NCBI RefSeq assembly: GCF_026183895.1
Contig: NZ_JAPFQI010000006.1
Span: 97,592 to 161,591, forward strand
Direction: 5' to 3'
DNA from: Sabulicella glaciei
Lineage (GTDB): Bacteria; Pseudomonadota; Alphaproteobacteria; Acetobacterales; Acetobacteraceae
Length of the DNA stretch: 64,000 nt
Shown: piece by piece, positions 24,736 through 33,688 of the stretch
How positions within the stretch are numbered: position 1 is the stretch's first letter
How the letters are laid out: each line of letters begins with the position of its first letter
Notes under the pieces: generated by a model
The model's database searches: none
The model's input: only the letters and a program-made list of their open reading frames with translations
Told to the model about the DNA's origin: nothing
Made by a program: the position numbers and the translations under genes

Positions 24736-26346
24736 ATGATCCAACGCCGCACCCTGCTCGGGGGCGCTGCCGCGCTGCCGGCCGCCTTCGCCGCGCCAGC
24801 CCTGGCCCAGCCGGCCGGCTCGCGCGTGCTGCGCTACGTGCCGCACGCCAACCTGCCGAACATCGACCCCTTCACCAACACCGCCTTCGTGGCGCGCGAC
24901 CACGCCTTCCTGGTCTTTGACCAGCTCTACGGCATGAATGAGCGCTTCGAGCCGCAGCCGCAGATGGCCGAAGGCCACGTCACCGAGGATGACGGCAAGC
25001 TGTGGCGCTTCACCTTGCGCGAGAACCTGAAGTTCCACGACGGGTCGCCGGTGCGCGGGCGCGACTGCGTCGCCTCCATCCGCCGCTGGGGCCGCCGCGA
25101 CGCCTTCGGGCAGGAACTCCTCGCCCGCGTCGCCGACATGAAGGAGGAAAGCGACCGGGTCTTCAGCATCCGGCTGAACCGCCCCTTCCCGAGGATGCTC
25201 GAAGCCTTCTCCAAGGTGACCACGAGCTGCCTGTTCATCATGCCCGAGCGGCTGGCGAACGTGGATCCCTTCACGAACCTCACCGAGGCGGTGGGCTCCG
25301 GCCCCTTCCGCTTCGTGCAGAATGAATGGGTGCCCGGCTCGCGCCTTGCCTATACGCGCAACCTGGACTACGTGCCGCGCCAGGACGGCACGCCTTCCAT
25401 GACGGCCGGTCCCAAGGTCGCGCATTTCGACCGGGTCGAGTGGCACATCATGCCGGATGCCGCCACCGCCTCCGCCGCGCTGCAATCGGGCGAGATCGAC
25501 TGGTGGGAGCAGCCGACCGCCGACCTGTTCCCGCTCTTCCTGCGCGGCGCGGGCGCGCGCAACATCAAGGTCGAGGTCATCAACAATTCCGGGCTGATCG
25601 GCATCTTCCGCCCGAACCATCTGGTCGCGCCCTTCAACAACCCGGCGGTGCGCCGCGCGGTGCTGACGGCCGTCAACCAGATGGACTTCATGACGGCGGT
25701 GATCGGCTCGTCCGGCGTCGAGGGCTACAACGACCTGCGCCGCGAGGGGATCGGCTATTTCGCGCCGGACTCGCCGTCGGCATCGAATGTGGGCCTCGAC
25801 AAGCTGAAGAAGGACATCGCGGCGGCTCGGCGGGAGTTGGAGGCGGCGGGCGCCATGGGCGCGCGCATGGTGCTGATGAACGCCACCGACCTCGCCTCCA
25901 TCAACGCGGCCACGCTGGTCGGCGCCGACCTGTTCCGGCGCATGGGCTTCAACGTGGACCTCGTCTCGACGGACTGGGGCACGGTGGTGGCCCGCCGCGC
26001 CAGCAAGAACCCGCTGGACCAGGGCGGATGGAGCGGCTTCTTCACCTTCTGGAGCGGCGTGGACCACTGGAACCCGGCGAGTCACGCCGCTATTCGCGGC
26101 CATGGCGACAATGCTTGGCCCGGCTGGCCCAACATCCCGGCCATGGAGCAGCAGCGCAACGCCTGGTTCGACGCGTCGGACGAAGCGTCGGCGAAGGCCG
26201 CCACCACGGAGATGCAGCGCATCGCCTTCGAGGAGGTGCCCTACGTGCCGGTCGGCATGTACTACCAGCCCACCGCGTATCGCCGGAACCTGTCCGGCAT
26301 GCTGAAGGGCCAGCCGCCGCTGTTCTGGAACCTGCGGCGCGGCTGA
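24736..26346 (+). CDS. Family-5 (peptide-type) ABC substrate-binding protein, paralog 1
   Basis: This 536-residue periplasmic protein begins MIQRRTLLGGAAALPAAF, a twin-arginine-like signal peptide cut near ALAQ. The mature part shows the SBP_bac_5 pattern: LRYVPHANLPNIDPF, LYGMNERFEPQPQMAEGH, TLRENLKFHDGSPVRGRDC and GSGPFRFV. Family members bind di- or oligopeptides, nickel, glutathione or opines. It is the first of five tandem paralogs that precede one transporter, and it is the most divergent in its opening segment (PFTNTAFVARDH instead of PIWTT-VTRNH). Confidence 0.9.
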   Translation: MIQRRTLLGGAAALPAAFAAPALAQPAGSRVLRYVPHANLPNIDPFTNTAFVARDHAFLVFDQLYGMNERFEPQPQMAEGHVTEDDGKLWRFTLRENLKFHDGSPVRGRDCVASIRRWGRRDAFGQELLARVADMKEESDRVFSIRLNRPFPRMLEAFSKVTTSCLFIMPERLANVDPFTNLTEAVGSGPFRFVQNEWVPGSRLAYTRNLDYVPRQDGTPSMTAGPKVAHFDRVEWHIMPDAATASAALQSGEIDWWEQPTADLFPLFLRGAGARNIKVEVINNSGLIGIFRPNHLVAPFNNPAVRRAVLTAVNQMDFMTAVIGSSGVEGYNDLRREGIGYFAPDSPSASNVGLDKLKKDIAAARRELEAAGAMGARMVLMNATDLASINAATLVGADLFRRMGFNVDLVSTDWGTVVARRASKNPLDQGGWSGFFTFWSGVDHWNPASHAAIRGHGDNAWPGWPNIPAMEQQRNAWFDASDEASAKAATTEMQRIAFEEVPYVPVGMYYQPTAYRRNLSGMLKGQPPLFWNLRRG

Positions 26347-26452
26347 GCACAAGGCGGCGCGTCCCCGGCGCGGGGATGCGCTGCCCCCTTGCGGCGCCGT
26401 AACCTGCCATGTCAGGCTTCCCGCCGCCGTTCAAAGTCCGGGAGCCATGCCA

Positions 26453-28030
26453 ATGTTTCGACGATCGCTTCTCGTCGCATCCGCCGCCACGCTGGCGGCA
26501 CCGCGCCTGGGACATGGCCAGGCCACGCGCCCGCTGCGCTTCGTGCCGCAGGCCAACCTGACGAGCCTCGATCCGATCTGGACCACGGCCAACGTCACGC
26601 GCAACCACGGCTTCATGGTCTATGACACGCTCTACGGCATGGACGCGCAGTTCAATCCGCGGCCGCAGATGGCGTCGGGCCATGAGGTCAGCGACGACAA
26701 GCTTTCCGTCACCATCACCCTGCGCGACGGACTGAAGTGGCACGATGGCGAGGCGGTTCGCGCCGCCGACTGCGTCGCCTCGCTCGGCCGCTGGATGAAG
26801 CGCAACCCGTCGGGCCAGCAGCTGGAGCGCGCGCTGGAGGAGCTGGTGGCGCTGGACGACAAGCGCTTGCGCTTCCGGCTCAAGAAGCCCTTCCCGCTGC
26901 TGTTCAACGCGCTCGCCAGCCCGGTGAACCCGGTCTGCTTCATGATGCCGGAGCGGCTGGCGCGCACCGACCCCTTCCAGCAGATCCGCGAAAGCATCGG
27001 CTCTGGCCCGTTCCGCTTCGTTCCGCGCGAGTTCAACTCGGGCAGCATGGTGGTCTACGAGCGCAACGCGGACTACGTGCCCAACCCGAACGGCCCGTCC
27101 TCCTTCACGGCCGGCCCGAAGCGCCCGAACTTCGAGCGCATCGAGTGGCACATCATCGTGGACGCCTCGACCGCGGCCGGCGCGCTGCAGACCGGCGAGA
27201 TCGATTGGTACGAGCAGCCGCCGCCGGAGATCCAGCAGCTGCTGCGCCGCAACCGCAACGTGACGATCGAGGCGATCGACCCGCTGCCGCTCACCGGCAT
27301 CATGCGCTTCAACCACCTGCATCCGCCCTTCAACGACAAGAAGATGCGGCAGGCCTTCCTCCCGGCCATCAACCAGGAGGATTTCATGCAGGCCGTGGTC
27401 GGCACCGACCCGAACCTGTATCTGTCGAATGTCGGCATCTTCACCCCCGGCACCCCGCTGGCGAATGACGAGGGGCTGGAGCCGCTGCGCACCCCGCGCT
27501 CGCTCGACGCCGCGAAGGCGGCGCTACGCGAGGCCGGCTACACCAACCAGCCGATGCGGCTGATCGGCCCGACCGACATCCTGGCGCCGGCTGCGATGAC
27601 GCAGGTCGCCGCCGACCTTCTGCGCCGCCTGGAGGTGAACGCCGACATCGTCATCACCGACTGGGGCACGGTGGTGCAGCGCCGCGCCTCGCGCGAGCCG
27701 CTGGACCGCGGCGGGTGGAGCATCTTCCTCACCTCCTTCTCCTCCACCGACTTCATGGACCCGGCGGGGCATTTCCCGCTGCGCGGCAACGGCCTGTCCT
27801 CCTGGCCCGGCTGGCCCACCATCCCGCGCCTCGAGGAGCTGCGCGACGCCTGGTTCGACGCGCCCGACCTCCCGTCGCAGCAGCGCCTGGCGCGGGAGAT
27901 GCAGCGCGTCGCCATGGACGAGGTGCCGTTCATCCCCGTCGGCGCCTATCGCTCCGTCACCGCGCATCGCCGCAACCTCGCGGATCGCGTGCCCGGCTTC
28001 GCCATCTTCTGGAACCTTCGGCGGACCTGA
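26453..28030 (+). CDS. Family-5 (peptide-type) ABC substrate-binding protein, paralog 2
   Basis: This 525-residue protein has the signal peptide FRRSLLVASAATLAAPRLGHGQ and a mature start LRFVPQANLTSLDPIWTT. It shares FHDGEAVR-type, GSGPFRFV, NHLHPPFND and ITDWGTVVQRRASREP blocks with its neighbours. ATG 26453 lies eight bases after a GGGAG site, whereas ATG 26447 is only two bases from it. Its ligand is unknown. The divergence from the other paralogs suggests a broadened ligand range rather than simple dosage. Confidence 0.9.
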   Translation: MFRRSLLVASAATLAAPRLGHGQATRPLRFVPQANLTSLDPIWTTANVTRNHGFMVYDTLYGMDAQFNPRPQMASGHEVSDDKLSVTITLRDGLKWHDGEAVRAADCVASLGRWMKRNPSGQQLERALEELVALDDKRLRFRLKKPFPLLFNALASPVNPVCFMMPERLARTDPFQQIRESIGSGPFRFVPREFNSGSMVVYERNADYVPNPNGPSSFTAGPKRPNFERIEWHIIVDASTAAGALQTGEIDWYEQPPPEIQQLLRRNRNVTIEAIDPLPLTGIMRFNHLHPPFNDKKMRQAFLPAINQEDFMQAVVGTDPNLYLSNVGIFTPGTPLANDEGLEPLRTPRSLDAAKAALREAGYTNQPMRLIGPTDILAPAAMTQVAADLLRRLEVNADIVITDWGTVVQRRASREPLDRGGWSIFLTSFSSTDFMDPAGHFPLRGNGLSSWPGWPTIPRLEELRDAWFDAPDLPSQQRLAREMQRVAMDEVPFIPVGAYRSVTAHRRNLADRVPGFAIFWNLRRT

Positions 28031-28037
28031 CGCCGTG

Positions 28038-28658
28038 TCAAAAGGAGCGCCGCAGGCCCACGCCGATGAAATTCGAGCCGACGCCCTGCGGCGCTACCAG
28101 CCCCCAGGCGCCGGAGCGGTGGTGGATGCGCGGCGCCAGCACCGACCGTTCGCGCAGGGCGGCGTGCGACCACTCGAACTCCATTGGCACCTGGATCTGC
28201 GTGCGGCGGTTCTTTCCGCGATTGCCCCAGTCCTCCAGCTCCGGTCGGTCGAAGGCGTGGGACACGCCGATGCCGATGGCGAGATTGACCGCGAGGCTGG
28301 AAACCAACGGCACCTCGCCGGTGCGCAGCCGCAGGAAGACACCGATATCGGCATTGGTCTGCCCGCCGAAGAACTGAGTCGCGTTCACCCCGACCTCGAT
28401 GCGGTTGCGGCGCAGCGCGCAGCCCTCGCAGGGCAGGGGAAGGTCGAAGCGCACCGCCTCCAGCGCGCCCTCGAATTAGACGTGGCCGGCCGAGCGCGTC
28501 TGGGCGCGGCCGGAGATCACGTCGTAGGGCAGGGCCGCCAGCCGCGCATCCACGTAGATGCCCGTCCCGAGCGTCAGCATCGCCGTGCGGTCGCGGGGCT
28601 GCGCGAGGGCTGGCAAGGCGACGCAGATGCCGGCGAGGATCAGCGCGATCTTTGTCAT
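28038..28658 (-). pseudogene. Outer-membrane beta-barrel protein gene broken by one nonsense codon (PagL-like)
   Basis: A frame starting at ATG 28658 encodes a signal peptide (MTKIALILAGICVALPALAQ) and a beta-rich segment. It meets TAA at 28478-28476 and continues in the same frame, without any indel, to a natural stop at 28038. The downstream part (GFLRL-type strands, IGIGVSHAFDR, LAPRIHHRSGAWGL, GSNFIGVGLRRSF) looks like a small barrel related to lipid A 3-O-deacylase/acyloxyacyl hydrolase proteins. HHRSG stands where HISN-type motifs occur. One base change (for example TAC to TAA) would explain the break. It sits antisense inside the binding-protein array. A sequencing error cannot be excluded. 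Confidence 0.7.
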
Positions 28659-28690
28659 GGCGTTCCTCTCGTTTTCCAGGCGAGGGTGTG

Positions 28691-28709
28691 GGCCGCCCAC
28701 CGGGCGGTC
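28691..28709 (+). promoter_or_regulatory. Leader hairpin before paralog 3
   Basis: GGCCGCCC and GGGCGGTC form an eight-pair stem with a three-base loop. It ends 12 bases before the GGAGAG ribosome site of the third binding-protein gene. It could stabilise the 5' end or attenuate translation. There is no T-run. Confidence 0.35.
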
Positions 28710-28731
28710 AATGACCAACCGGAGAGCAATC

Positions 28732-30306
28732 ATGCGACGACGTGACCTGATGCTGGCGGCCGGCGCCGCCCCATTCGCCATTCACGACGCGCGCGCCCAG
28801 GCGGCTCGCACGCTGCGCGTAATCCCGCAGGCCAACCTCACCAGCCTGGACCCGATCTGGACCACGGCGGTCGTCACCCGCAACCACGGTTTCCTGGTCT
28901 ACGACACCCTGACCGCCGAGGATTCGCGCGGGCAGGTCCGGCCGCAGATGGCCGAGGGGTGGCAGGTCTCGGACGATCGCCGGACCTGGACCTTCACCCT
29001 GCGCGAAGGCCTTCGTTTCCACGACAACGAGCCGGTGCGGTCGCAGGACTGCATCGCCTCCATCCGTCGCTGGTCCACGCGCGAAACCTTCGGCCAGATC
29101 GTCGGCACCGCCATCGACGAAATGCGGGCGCTGGACGACCGCCGCTTCGAGATCAAGCTGAAGCGGCCCTTCCCGCTGCTGGCTCTGGCGATCGGGCGCG
29201 GCCAGGGCCCCGCCTTCATCATGCCCGAGCGTCTCGCCAGCACCGACGGCGCAACCCAGGTGCGCGAAGCCACCGGCTCCGGCCCGTTCCGCTTCCTTGC
29301 CGACCAGTGGAACCCGGGCCAGCGTGCCGTCTGGGCGCGGTTCGACGGCTACCGCCCGCGCGAGGAGCAGCCGGACGGGCTGGCCGGCGGCAAGCATGCG
29401 CGGGTGGAGCGCGTGGAGTGGACCGTCATCTCAGACGCCGCCACCGCCGCCAACGCCATGACCCAGAACGAGCAAGATTACTGGGAATACCCGCTGCACG
29501 ACCTTCTGCCGCTACTGCGCCGCTCGCGCGACGTGGTGGTGGAGCAGCGCCTGCTCTTCGGCACCTATGGCTGCCTGCGCTTCAACCACCTGCACCCGCC
29601 CTTCAACAACGTCGCCATCCGCCGCGCCGTCGCCATGGCGGTGGACCAGCGCGACTACCTGCGCGCCGTCGCCGGCGACGACCCGAATGGCTGGGCCACC
29701 TGCGAGGGAGTCTTCACCTGCGGCACGCCAATGGAGACGGAAGAGGGGAGTGAGATCCTCAAGACCCGCAGCGTCGACCGCGCCCGCGCCGCGCTGCGCG
29801 AGGCGGGCTACAACAACGAGCGGATCGTGCTCATCACGCCGTCCGACTATCCGCAGATCAACGCGCTGGGCCTCGTCACCCACGACCTGCTGCGCCGCAT
29901 CGGCATGAACGTGGAGCTGGTGGCGACGGATTGGGGCACGCTGGTTCAGCGCCGCAACTCGCGCGAGCCGCCGGAGCGCGGCGGTTGGAACATCTTCCAC
30001 ACCACGGCGAGCGGCGACGCGCTGGCCCTGCCGCCGGTGCACCTGTTCCTGCGCTCCAACGGCACCAGCGCCTGGTTCGGCTGGCCCGACGATCCGGAGA
30101 TCGAGCGCATGCGTCTCGCCTTCCTCGACGCCGAGGACCAGGCGGCGCAGCAGCAGCTGGCGAAGCAGCTCAACGCCCAGGCGATGAAGAGCCTGCCCTA
30201 TGTGCCGCTCGGCTATTACTGGCAGCCCTCGGCCTGGAACCGCCGCGTCACGGGCGCCTTCCGCACCCCGGCGACGGTGTTCTGGAACATCGGGAAGAAC
30301 GCATGA
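28732..30306 (+). CDS. Family-5 (peptide-type) ABC substrate-binding protein, paralog 3
   Basis: This 524-residue protein has the signal peptide MRRRDLMLAAGAAPFAIHDARAQ and the shared LRVIPQANLTSLDPIWTT opening. It differs from its paralogs where they read LYGMD (here LTAEDSRGQ) and GEIDWYEQPP (here NEQDYWEYPLHD), positions near the expected ligand groove. An optimal GGAGAG precedes the ATG. It overlaps the next gene by ATGA, so paralogs 3 and 4 are translationally coupled. Confidence 0.9.
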   Translation: MRRRDLMLAAGAAPFAIHDARAQAARTLRVIPQANLTSLDPIWTTAVVTRNHGFLVYDTLTAEDSRGQVRPQMAEGWQVSDDRRTWTFTLREGLRFHDNEPVRSQDCIASIRRWSTRETFGQIVGTAIDEMRALDDRRFEIKLKRPFPLLALAIGRGQGPAFIMPERLASTDGATQVREATGSGPFRFLADQWNPGQRAVWARFDGYRPREEQPDGLAGGKHARVERVEWTVISDAATAANAMTQNEQDYWEYPLHDLLPLLRRSRDVVVEQRLLFGTYGCLRFNHLHPPFNNVAIRRAVAMAVDQRDYLRAVAGDDPNGWATCEGVFTCGTPMETEEGSEILKTRSVDRARAALREAGYNNERIVLITPSDYPQINALGLVTHDLLRRIGMNVELVATDWGTLVQRRNSREPPERGGWNIFHTTASGDALALPPVHLFLRSNGTSAWFGWPDDPEIERMRLAFLDAEDQAAQQQLAKQLNAQAMKSLPYVPLGYYWQPSAWNRRVTGAFRTPATVFWNIGKNA

Positions 30307-31883
30307 TCACGCGCCGTACGGCCCTCGGCGCCGGGGCGGCGCTGGCGCTTCCGGGCGTGGCGACGGGGCAGGGGGCGCAGCGCCTCCTGCGCTTCGTGCC
30401 GCAAAGCAACCTCGCCAGCCTCGACCCGGTCTGGTCCACCGCCGTGCTGGTCCGCAACCACGGGCTGATGGTGTGGGACACGCTCTACGGCCTCGACTCG
30501 CAGTTCCGGGCCCAGCCGCAGATGGCCGAGGGGCACGAGGTCAGTTCGGATGGGCTCACCTGGGTCATCCGCCTTCGCGAGGGGTTGCGCTTCCATGACG
30601 GAGCGCCCGTCATGCCCCAGGACTGCGTCGCCTCCATCCGGCGCTGGAGCAAGCGCGACGTGCTGGGCCAGCGCCTGGACGCCCTGGCCGACGAGATCGC
30701 CCCGCGCGGCGACCGCGAGATCGTGATCCGGCTGAAGAAGCCTTGGCCCGGCCTCGCCTGGGCGATGGGCAAGCCCTCGGCCAATATCTGCGCCATCATG
30801 CCGGCGCGCCTCGCCGCCACCGATCCGTTCGCTCAGGTGGGAGAGGCCATCGGCTCCGGCCCCTTCCGTTTCCGGCAGGATCTGTTCCGCCCTGGCGACG
30901 TGGCCATCTACGAGCGCTTCGACGGCTACCGCCCGCGCGACGAGGCGCCGGACTTCCTGGCCGGCGGCAAGCAGGTGCATTTCGACCGCGTCGAGTGGCG
31001 CATCCTGCCTGACCCCTCCACCGCATATGGCGCGCTCCAGCGCAACGAGGTGGATTGGTGGGAAGCGCCCCTGGCCGACCTGCTGCCCCGCCTGCAGCGC
31101 GACCGCGACATCGTGGTGGACCTGATCAACGAAGCCGGCAATCTCGGCGTGCTGCGCTTCAACTTCCTGCATCCGCCCTTCGACAAGCTGGAGGTGCGGC
31201 GCGCCATCCTGCCCGCGCTGGATCAGCGCGCCTTCATGGACGCTGCGATCGGCACCGATCGCTCCCTGTCGCGCGTCCCGGCGGGGGTCTTCACCCCCGG
31301 CACACCGCTGGCGACAACCGAGGGGCTGGAGCCGCTGACCGGTCCGCGCGACCTCGCCGCCGCGCAGCGCGCGCTGGGCGAATCCGGCTATCGTGGCGAG
31401 CGCGTCGTGATGATGTCCGCCACCGACTTGCCGGTGCTGCAGAACCTGTCGGAGGTGGCGGCGGACCTGCTGCGCCGCATCGGCTTCAACGTGGACATGC
31501 CGGCAATGGACTGGGGCACGCAGATCCAGCGCCGCACCAATCGCGGCCCGGTGGAGCAGGGCGGCTGGTCCGTCTTCTGCACCACCTGGGAGGGGCTGGA
31601 CGTGTCCGTCCCCGGCTCGCATCAGCCCCTGCGCGGCCACGGCGCCCAAGCCTGGTCGGGCTGGCCCACCATGCCGCGGCTGGAGGCGCTGCGCGAGGAA
31701 TGGTTCGACGCACCCGACCAGGCGGCGGAAAAGGCGATCGCGGCGCGCATCCAGCGCGTGGCCATGGAGGAAGTGCCCTTCATCCCCCTCGGCCTCGTGC
31801 TTCCGCGGCAAGCCTATCGCCGCCACTTGAGCGGGGTGGTGAAGGGCGGGCCCGCCCTGTTCTGGGGCGTCCGCCGCGCGTGA
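30303..31883 (+). CDS. Family-5 (peptide-type) ABC substrate-binding protein, paralog 4
   Basis: This 526-residue protein has the signal peptide MITRRTALGAGAALALPGVA with a TRRTAL twin-arginine-like core. The mature opening is LRFVPQSNLASLDPVWSTAV. It shares FHDGAPVM-type, GSGPFRF, FNFLHPPFD and MDWGTQIQRR segments with its neighbours. Its ATG overlaps the stop of paralog 3. It is followed by 190 bases with promoter-like elements before paralog 5. Confidence 0.9.
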   Translation: MITRRTALGAGAALALPGVATGQGAQRLLRFVPQSNLASLDPVWSTAVLVRNHGLMVWDTLYGLDSQFRAQPQMAEGHEVSSDGLTWVIRLREGLRFHDGAPVMPQDCVASIRRWSKRDVLGQRLDALADEIAPRGDREIVIRLKKPWPGLAWAMGKPSANICAIMPARLAATDPFAQVGEAIGSGPFRFRQDLFRPGDVAIYERFDGYRPRDEAPDFLAGGKQVHFDRVEWRILPDPSTAYGALQRNEVDWWEAPLADLLPRLQRDRDIVVDLINEAGNLGVLRFNFLHPPFDKLEVRRAILPALDQRAFMDAAIGTDRSLSRVPAGVFTPGTPLATTEGLEPLTGPRDLAAAQRALGESGYRGERVVMMSATDLPVLQNLSEVAADLLRRIGFNVDMPAMDWGTQIQRRTNRGPVEQGGWSVFCTTWEGLDVSVPGSHQPLRGHGAQAWSGWPTMPRLEALREEWFDAPDQAAEKAIAARIQRVAMEEVPFIPLGLVLPRQAYRRHLSGVVKGGPALFWGVRRA

Positions 31884-31884
31884 A

Positions 31885-31954
31885 CTGGCATGGTTGCTGC
31901 GTTTGCCGCGATTTCGGGGCTGGGCATGCAGGCCGCGACTGGCACGGTTGCTGC
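31885..31954 (+). promoter_or_regulatory. Tandem sigma-54-like -24/-12 elements
   Basis: TGGCATGGTTGCTGC (31886-31900) and TGGCACGGTTGCTGCA (31940-31955) each place GG and GC ten bases apart, as sigma-54 promoters require. The second matches the TGGCAC-N5-TTGCW consensus with one mismatch. The 17-base blocks at 31884 and 31938 are 16/17 identical. Transcription from the second would begin near 31966, about 108 bases before the fifth binding-protein gene. I saw no obvious activator gene of the NtrC class in the window. Confidence 0.45.
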
Positions 31955-31980
31955 AACGCATCACGCCGGAGGCCGGAAAC

Positions 31981-32003
31981 GCAGCTTCGTGATGCGAAGC
32001 TGC
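31981..32003 (+). promoter_or_regulatory. Perfect 9-bp leader inverted repeat before paralog 5
   Basis: GCAGCTTCG and CGAAGCTGC flank a five-base loop (TGATG). No T-run follows, so it is not a classical terminator. It lies just downstream of the predicted sigma-54 start point. It could be an operator, an RNA processing stem or a pause site. Confidence 0.45.
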
Positions 32004-32073
32004 CCAGGAATCCGGCATGCTGAACGGAACCCGGGCTAAACTCCGGGCAAGGACAAACGGGAGAGCTTCAACG

Positions 32074-33666
32074 ATGGACCGCAGGACCTTTCTTCAGGCG
32101 AGCGCCGCGACCGCGGCCAGCGCCGGCTTCGCCGCCCCCGCGCTGAGCCAGGGAGCCAATGCCCGCACGCTGCGCTTCGTGCCACAGGCCAACCTCGCCA
32201 ACTTCGACCCGATCTGGGGCACGCAATACGTCGTCCGCAACGCCGCCGTCCTGGTCTGGGACACGCTCTACGGCATGGACGACAAGCTGGCTCCCCAGCG
32301 CCAGATGGTCGAGGCGGAGGAAAACTCCTCCGACGGCCTTACCTGGACCTTCCGCCTCCGCCCCGGCCTCAAGTTCCATGACGGCGAGCCCGTCCGCGCC
32401 CGCGACGTCACGGCCAGCCTCACCCGCTGGATGGCGCGCGACCCGATGGGCCTGATGATCCGCGGCATCCAGGAGGAACTCACCGCCACGGACGACCGCA
32501 GCTTCCGCTGGGTCCTCAAGCGCCCCTATCCGAAGCTGCTCGTCGCCTTGGGCAAGATGAGCACGCCCATGGCCTTCATCATGCCAGAGCGCATCGCCAG
32601 GACCGATCCCTTCACGCAGATCAGCGAGTATGTCGGTTCCGGCCCGATGCGCTTCATCCGCAACGAGTGGGTGCCGGGCGCGCGTTCAGTCTTCGAGAAG
32701 TTCAACGACTACCAGCCCCGCTCCGAGCCGGCCAACTGGCTCAGCGGCGGCAAGCGCATGCTGGTGGACCGCATCGAATGGGCCATCATGCCCGATCCCG
32801 CCACCGCCGCGGCCGCGCTGCAGAATGGCGAGGTGGACTGGTGGGAGAATCCCATCACCGATCTCATTCCCCTGCTGCGCCGCAACCGCAACGTCCAGGC
32901 CGACATCGCGGACCCGCTCGGCAATATCGGCGCCTTCCGCCTCAACCACCTGCACCCGCCCTTCAACGACGTACGTGCCCGCCGCGCCCTGCTGATGGCG
33001 ATGGACCAGGAAGACTACATGCGCGCCATCGTCGGCAGCGACGACGCCATGTGGAAGCGCCTGCCCGGATACTTCACCCCTGGCACGCCCCTCTACACCG
33101 AGGAAGGCGGCGAGATCCTGAAGGGCCCCCGCAACCTCGACGCCGCCCGCGCCCTGCTGCGCGAAAGCGGCTACACCAACCAGCCCATCGTCGTCCTCGC
33201 CGCGCAGGACCAGCCGATCACCAAGGCCCAGGGGGACGTCACGGCAGACCTCCTGCGGCGCCTCGGCATGAACGTGGACTTCGTCGCGACCGACTGGGGC
33301 ACCGTCGGCCAGCGCCGCGCCATGAAGAACCCGCCCAGCCAGGGCGGCTGGAACATCTTCTTCTCCTGGCATGCGGGCGCGGATTGCGTCTCGCCGGCCG
33401 CCAATGTCGGCCTCCAGGCCGGCGGCGACGGCGCCTGGTTCGGCTGGCCCAACATCCCGGCCGTCCAGCAGAAGATCGCCGAATGGTATGATGCTCCCGA
33501 CCTCGAAGCCGAGAAGAAGGTGATCGGGGAACTCAACCGCGCCGCGCTGGACAACGTGGTCTACGTTCCCTCGGGCTTCTTCCTGGGTTACCAAGCTTGG
33601 CGGCGCAATGTCTCCGGCGTGGTGAAGGGTCCGATTCCCTTCGCCTGGGGTGTTTCCAAGTCGTGA
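32074..33666 (+). CDS. Family-5 (peptide-type) ABC substrate-binding protein, paralog 5
   Basis: This 530-residue protein has the best twin-arginine signal of the five (DRRTFLQASAATAASAGF). The mature opening is LRFVPQANLANFDPIWGTQYVV. It contains FHDGEPVRARD, GSGPMRFI, NHLHPPFND and TDWGTVGQRRAMKNP. It is the paralog directly ahead of the permease genes (22-base gap), so it is the best candidate for the transporter's cognate binding protein. Confidence 0.9.
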   Translation: MDRRTFLQASAATAASAGFAAPALSQGANARTLRFVPQANLANFDPIWGTQYVVRNAAVLVWDTLYGMDDKLAPQRQMVEAEENSSDGLTWTFRLRPGLKFHDGEPVRARDVTASLTRWMARDPMGLMIRGIQEELTATDDRSFRWVLKRPYPKLLVALGKMSTPMAFIMPERIARTDPFTQISEYVGSGPMRFIRNEWVPGARSVFEKFNDYQPRSEPANWLSGGKRMLVDRIEWAIMPDPATAAAALQNGEVDWWENPITDLIPLLRRNRNVQADIADPLGNIGAFRLNHLHPPFNDVRARRALLMAMDQEDYMRAIVGSDDAMWKRLPGYFTPGTPLYTEEGGEILKGPRNLDAARALLRESGYTNQPIVVLAAQDQPITKAQGDVTADLLRRLGMNVDFVATDWGTVGQRRAMKNPPSQGGWNIFFSWHAGADCVSPAANVGLQAGGDGAWFGWPNIPAVQQKIAEWYDAPDLEAEKKVIGELNRAALDNVVYVPSGFFLGYQAWRRNVSGVVKGPIPFAWGVSKS

Positions 33667-33688
33667 CGGCTCAGGGATAGTCACCGCC

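Noticed and set aside
23284-26352. A 1022-codon open frame antisense to the Hint and first binding-protein genes
   Set aside because: It crosses a strong terminator and two recognised genes on the other strand, and its translation shows no domain.
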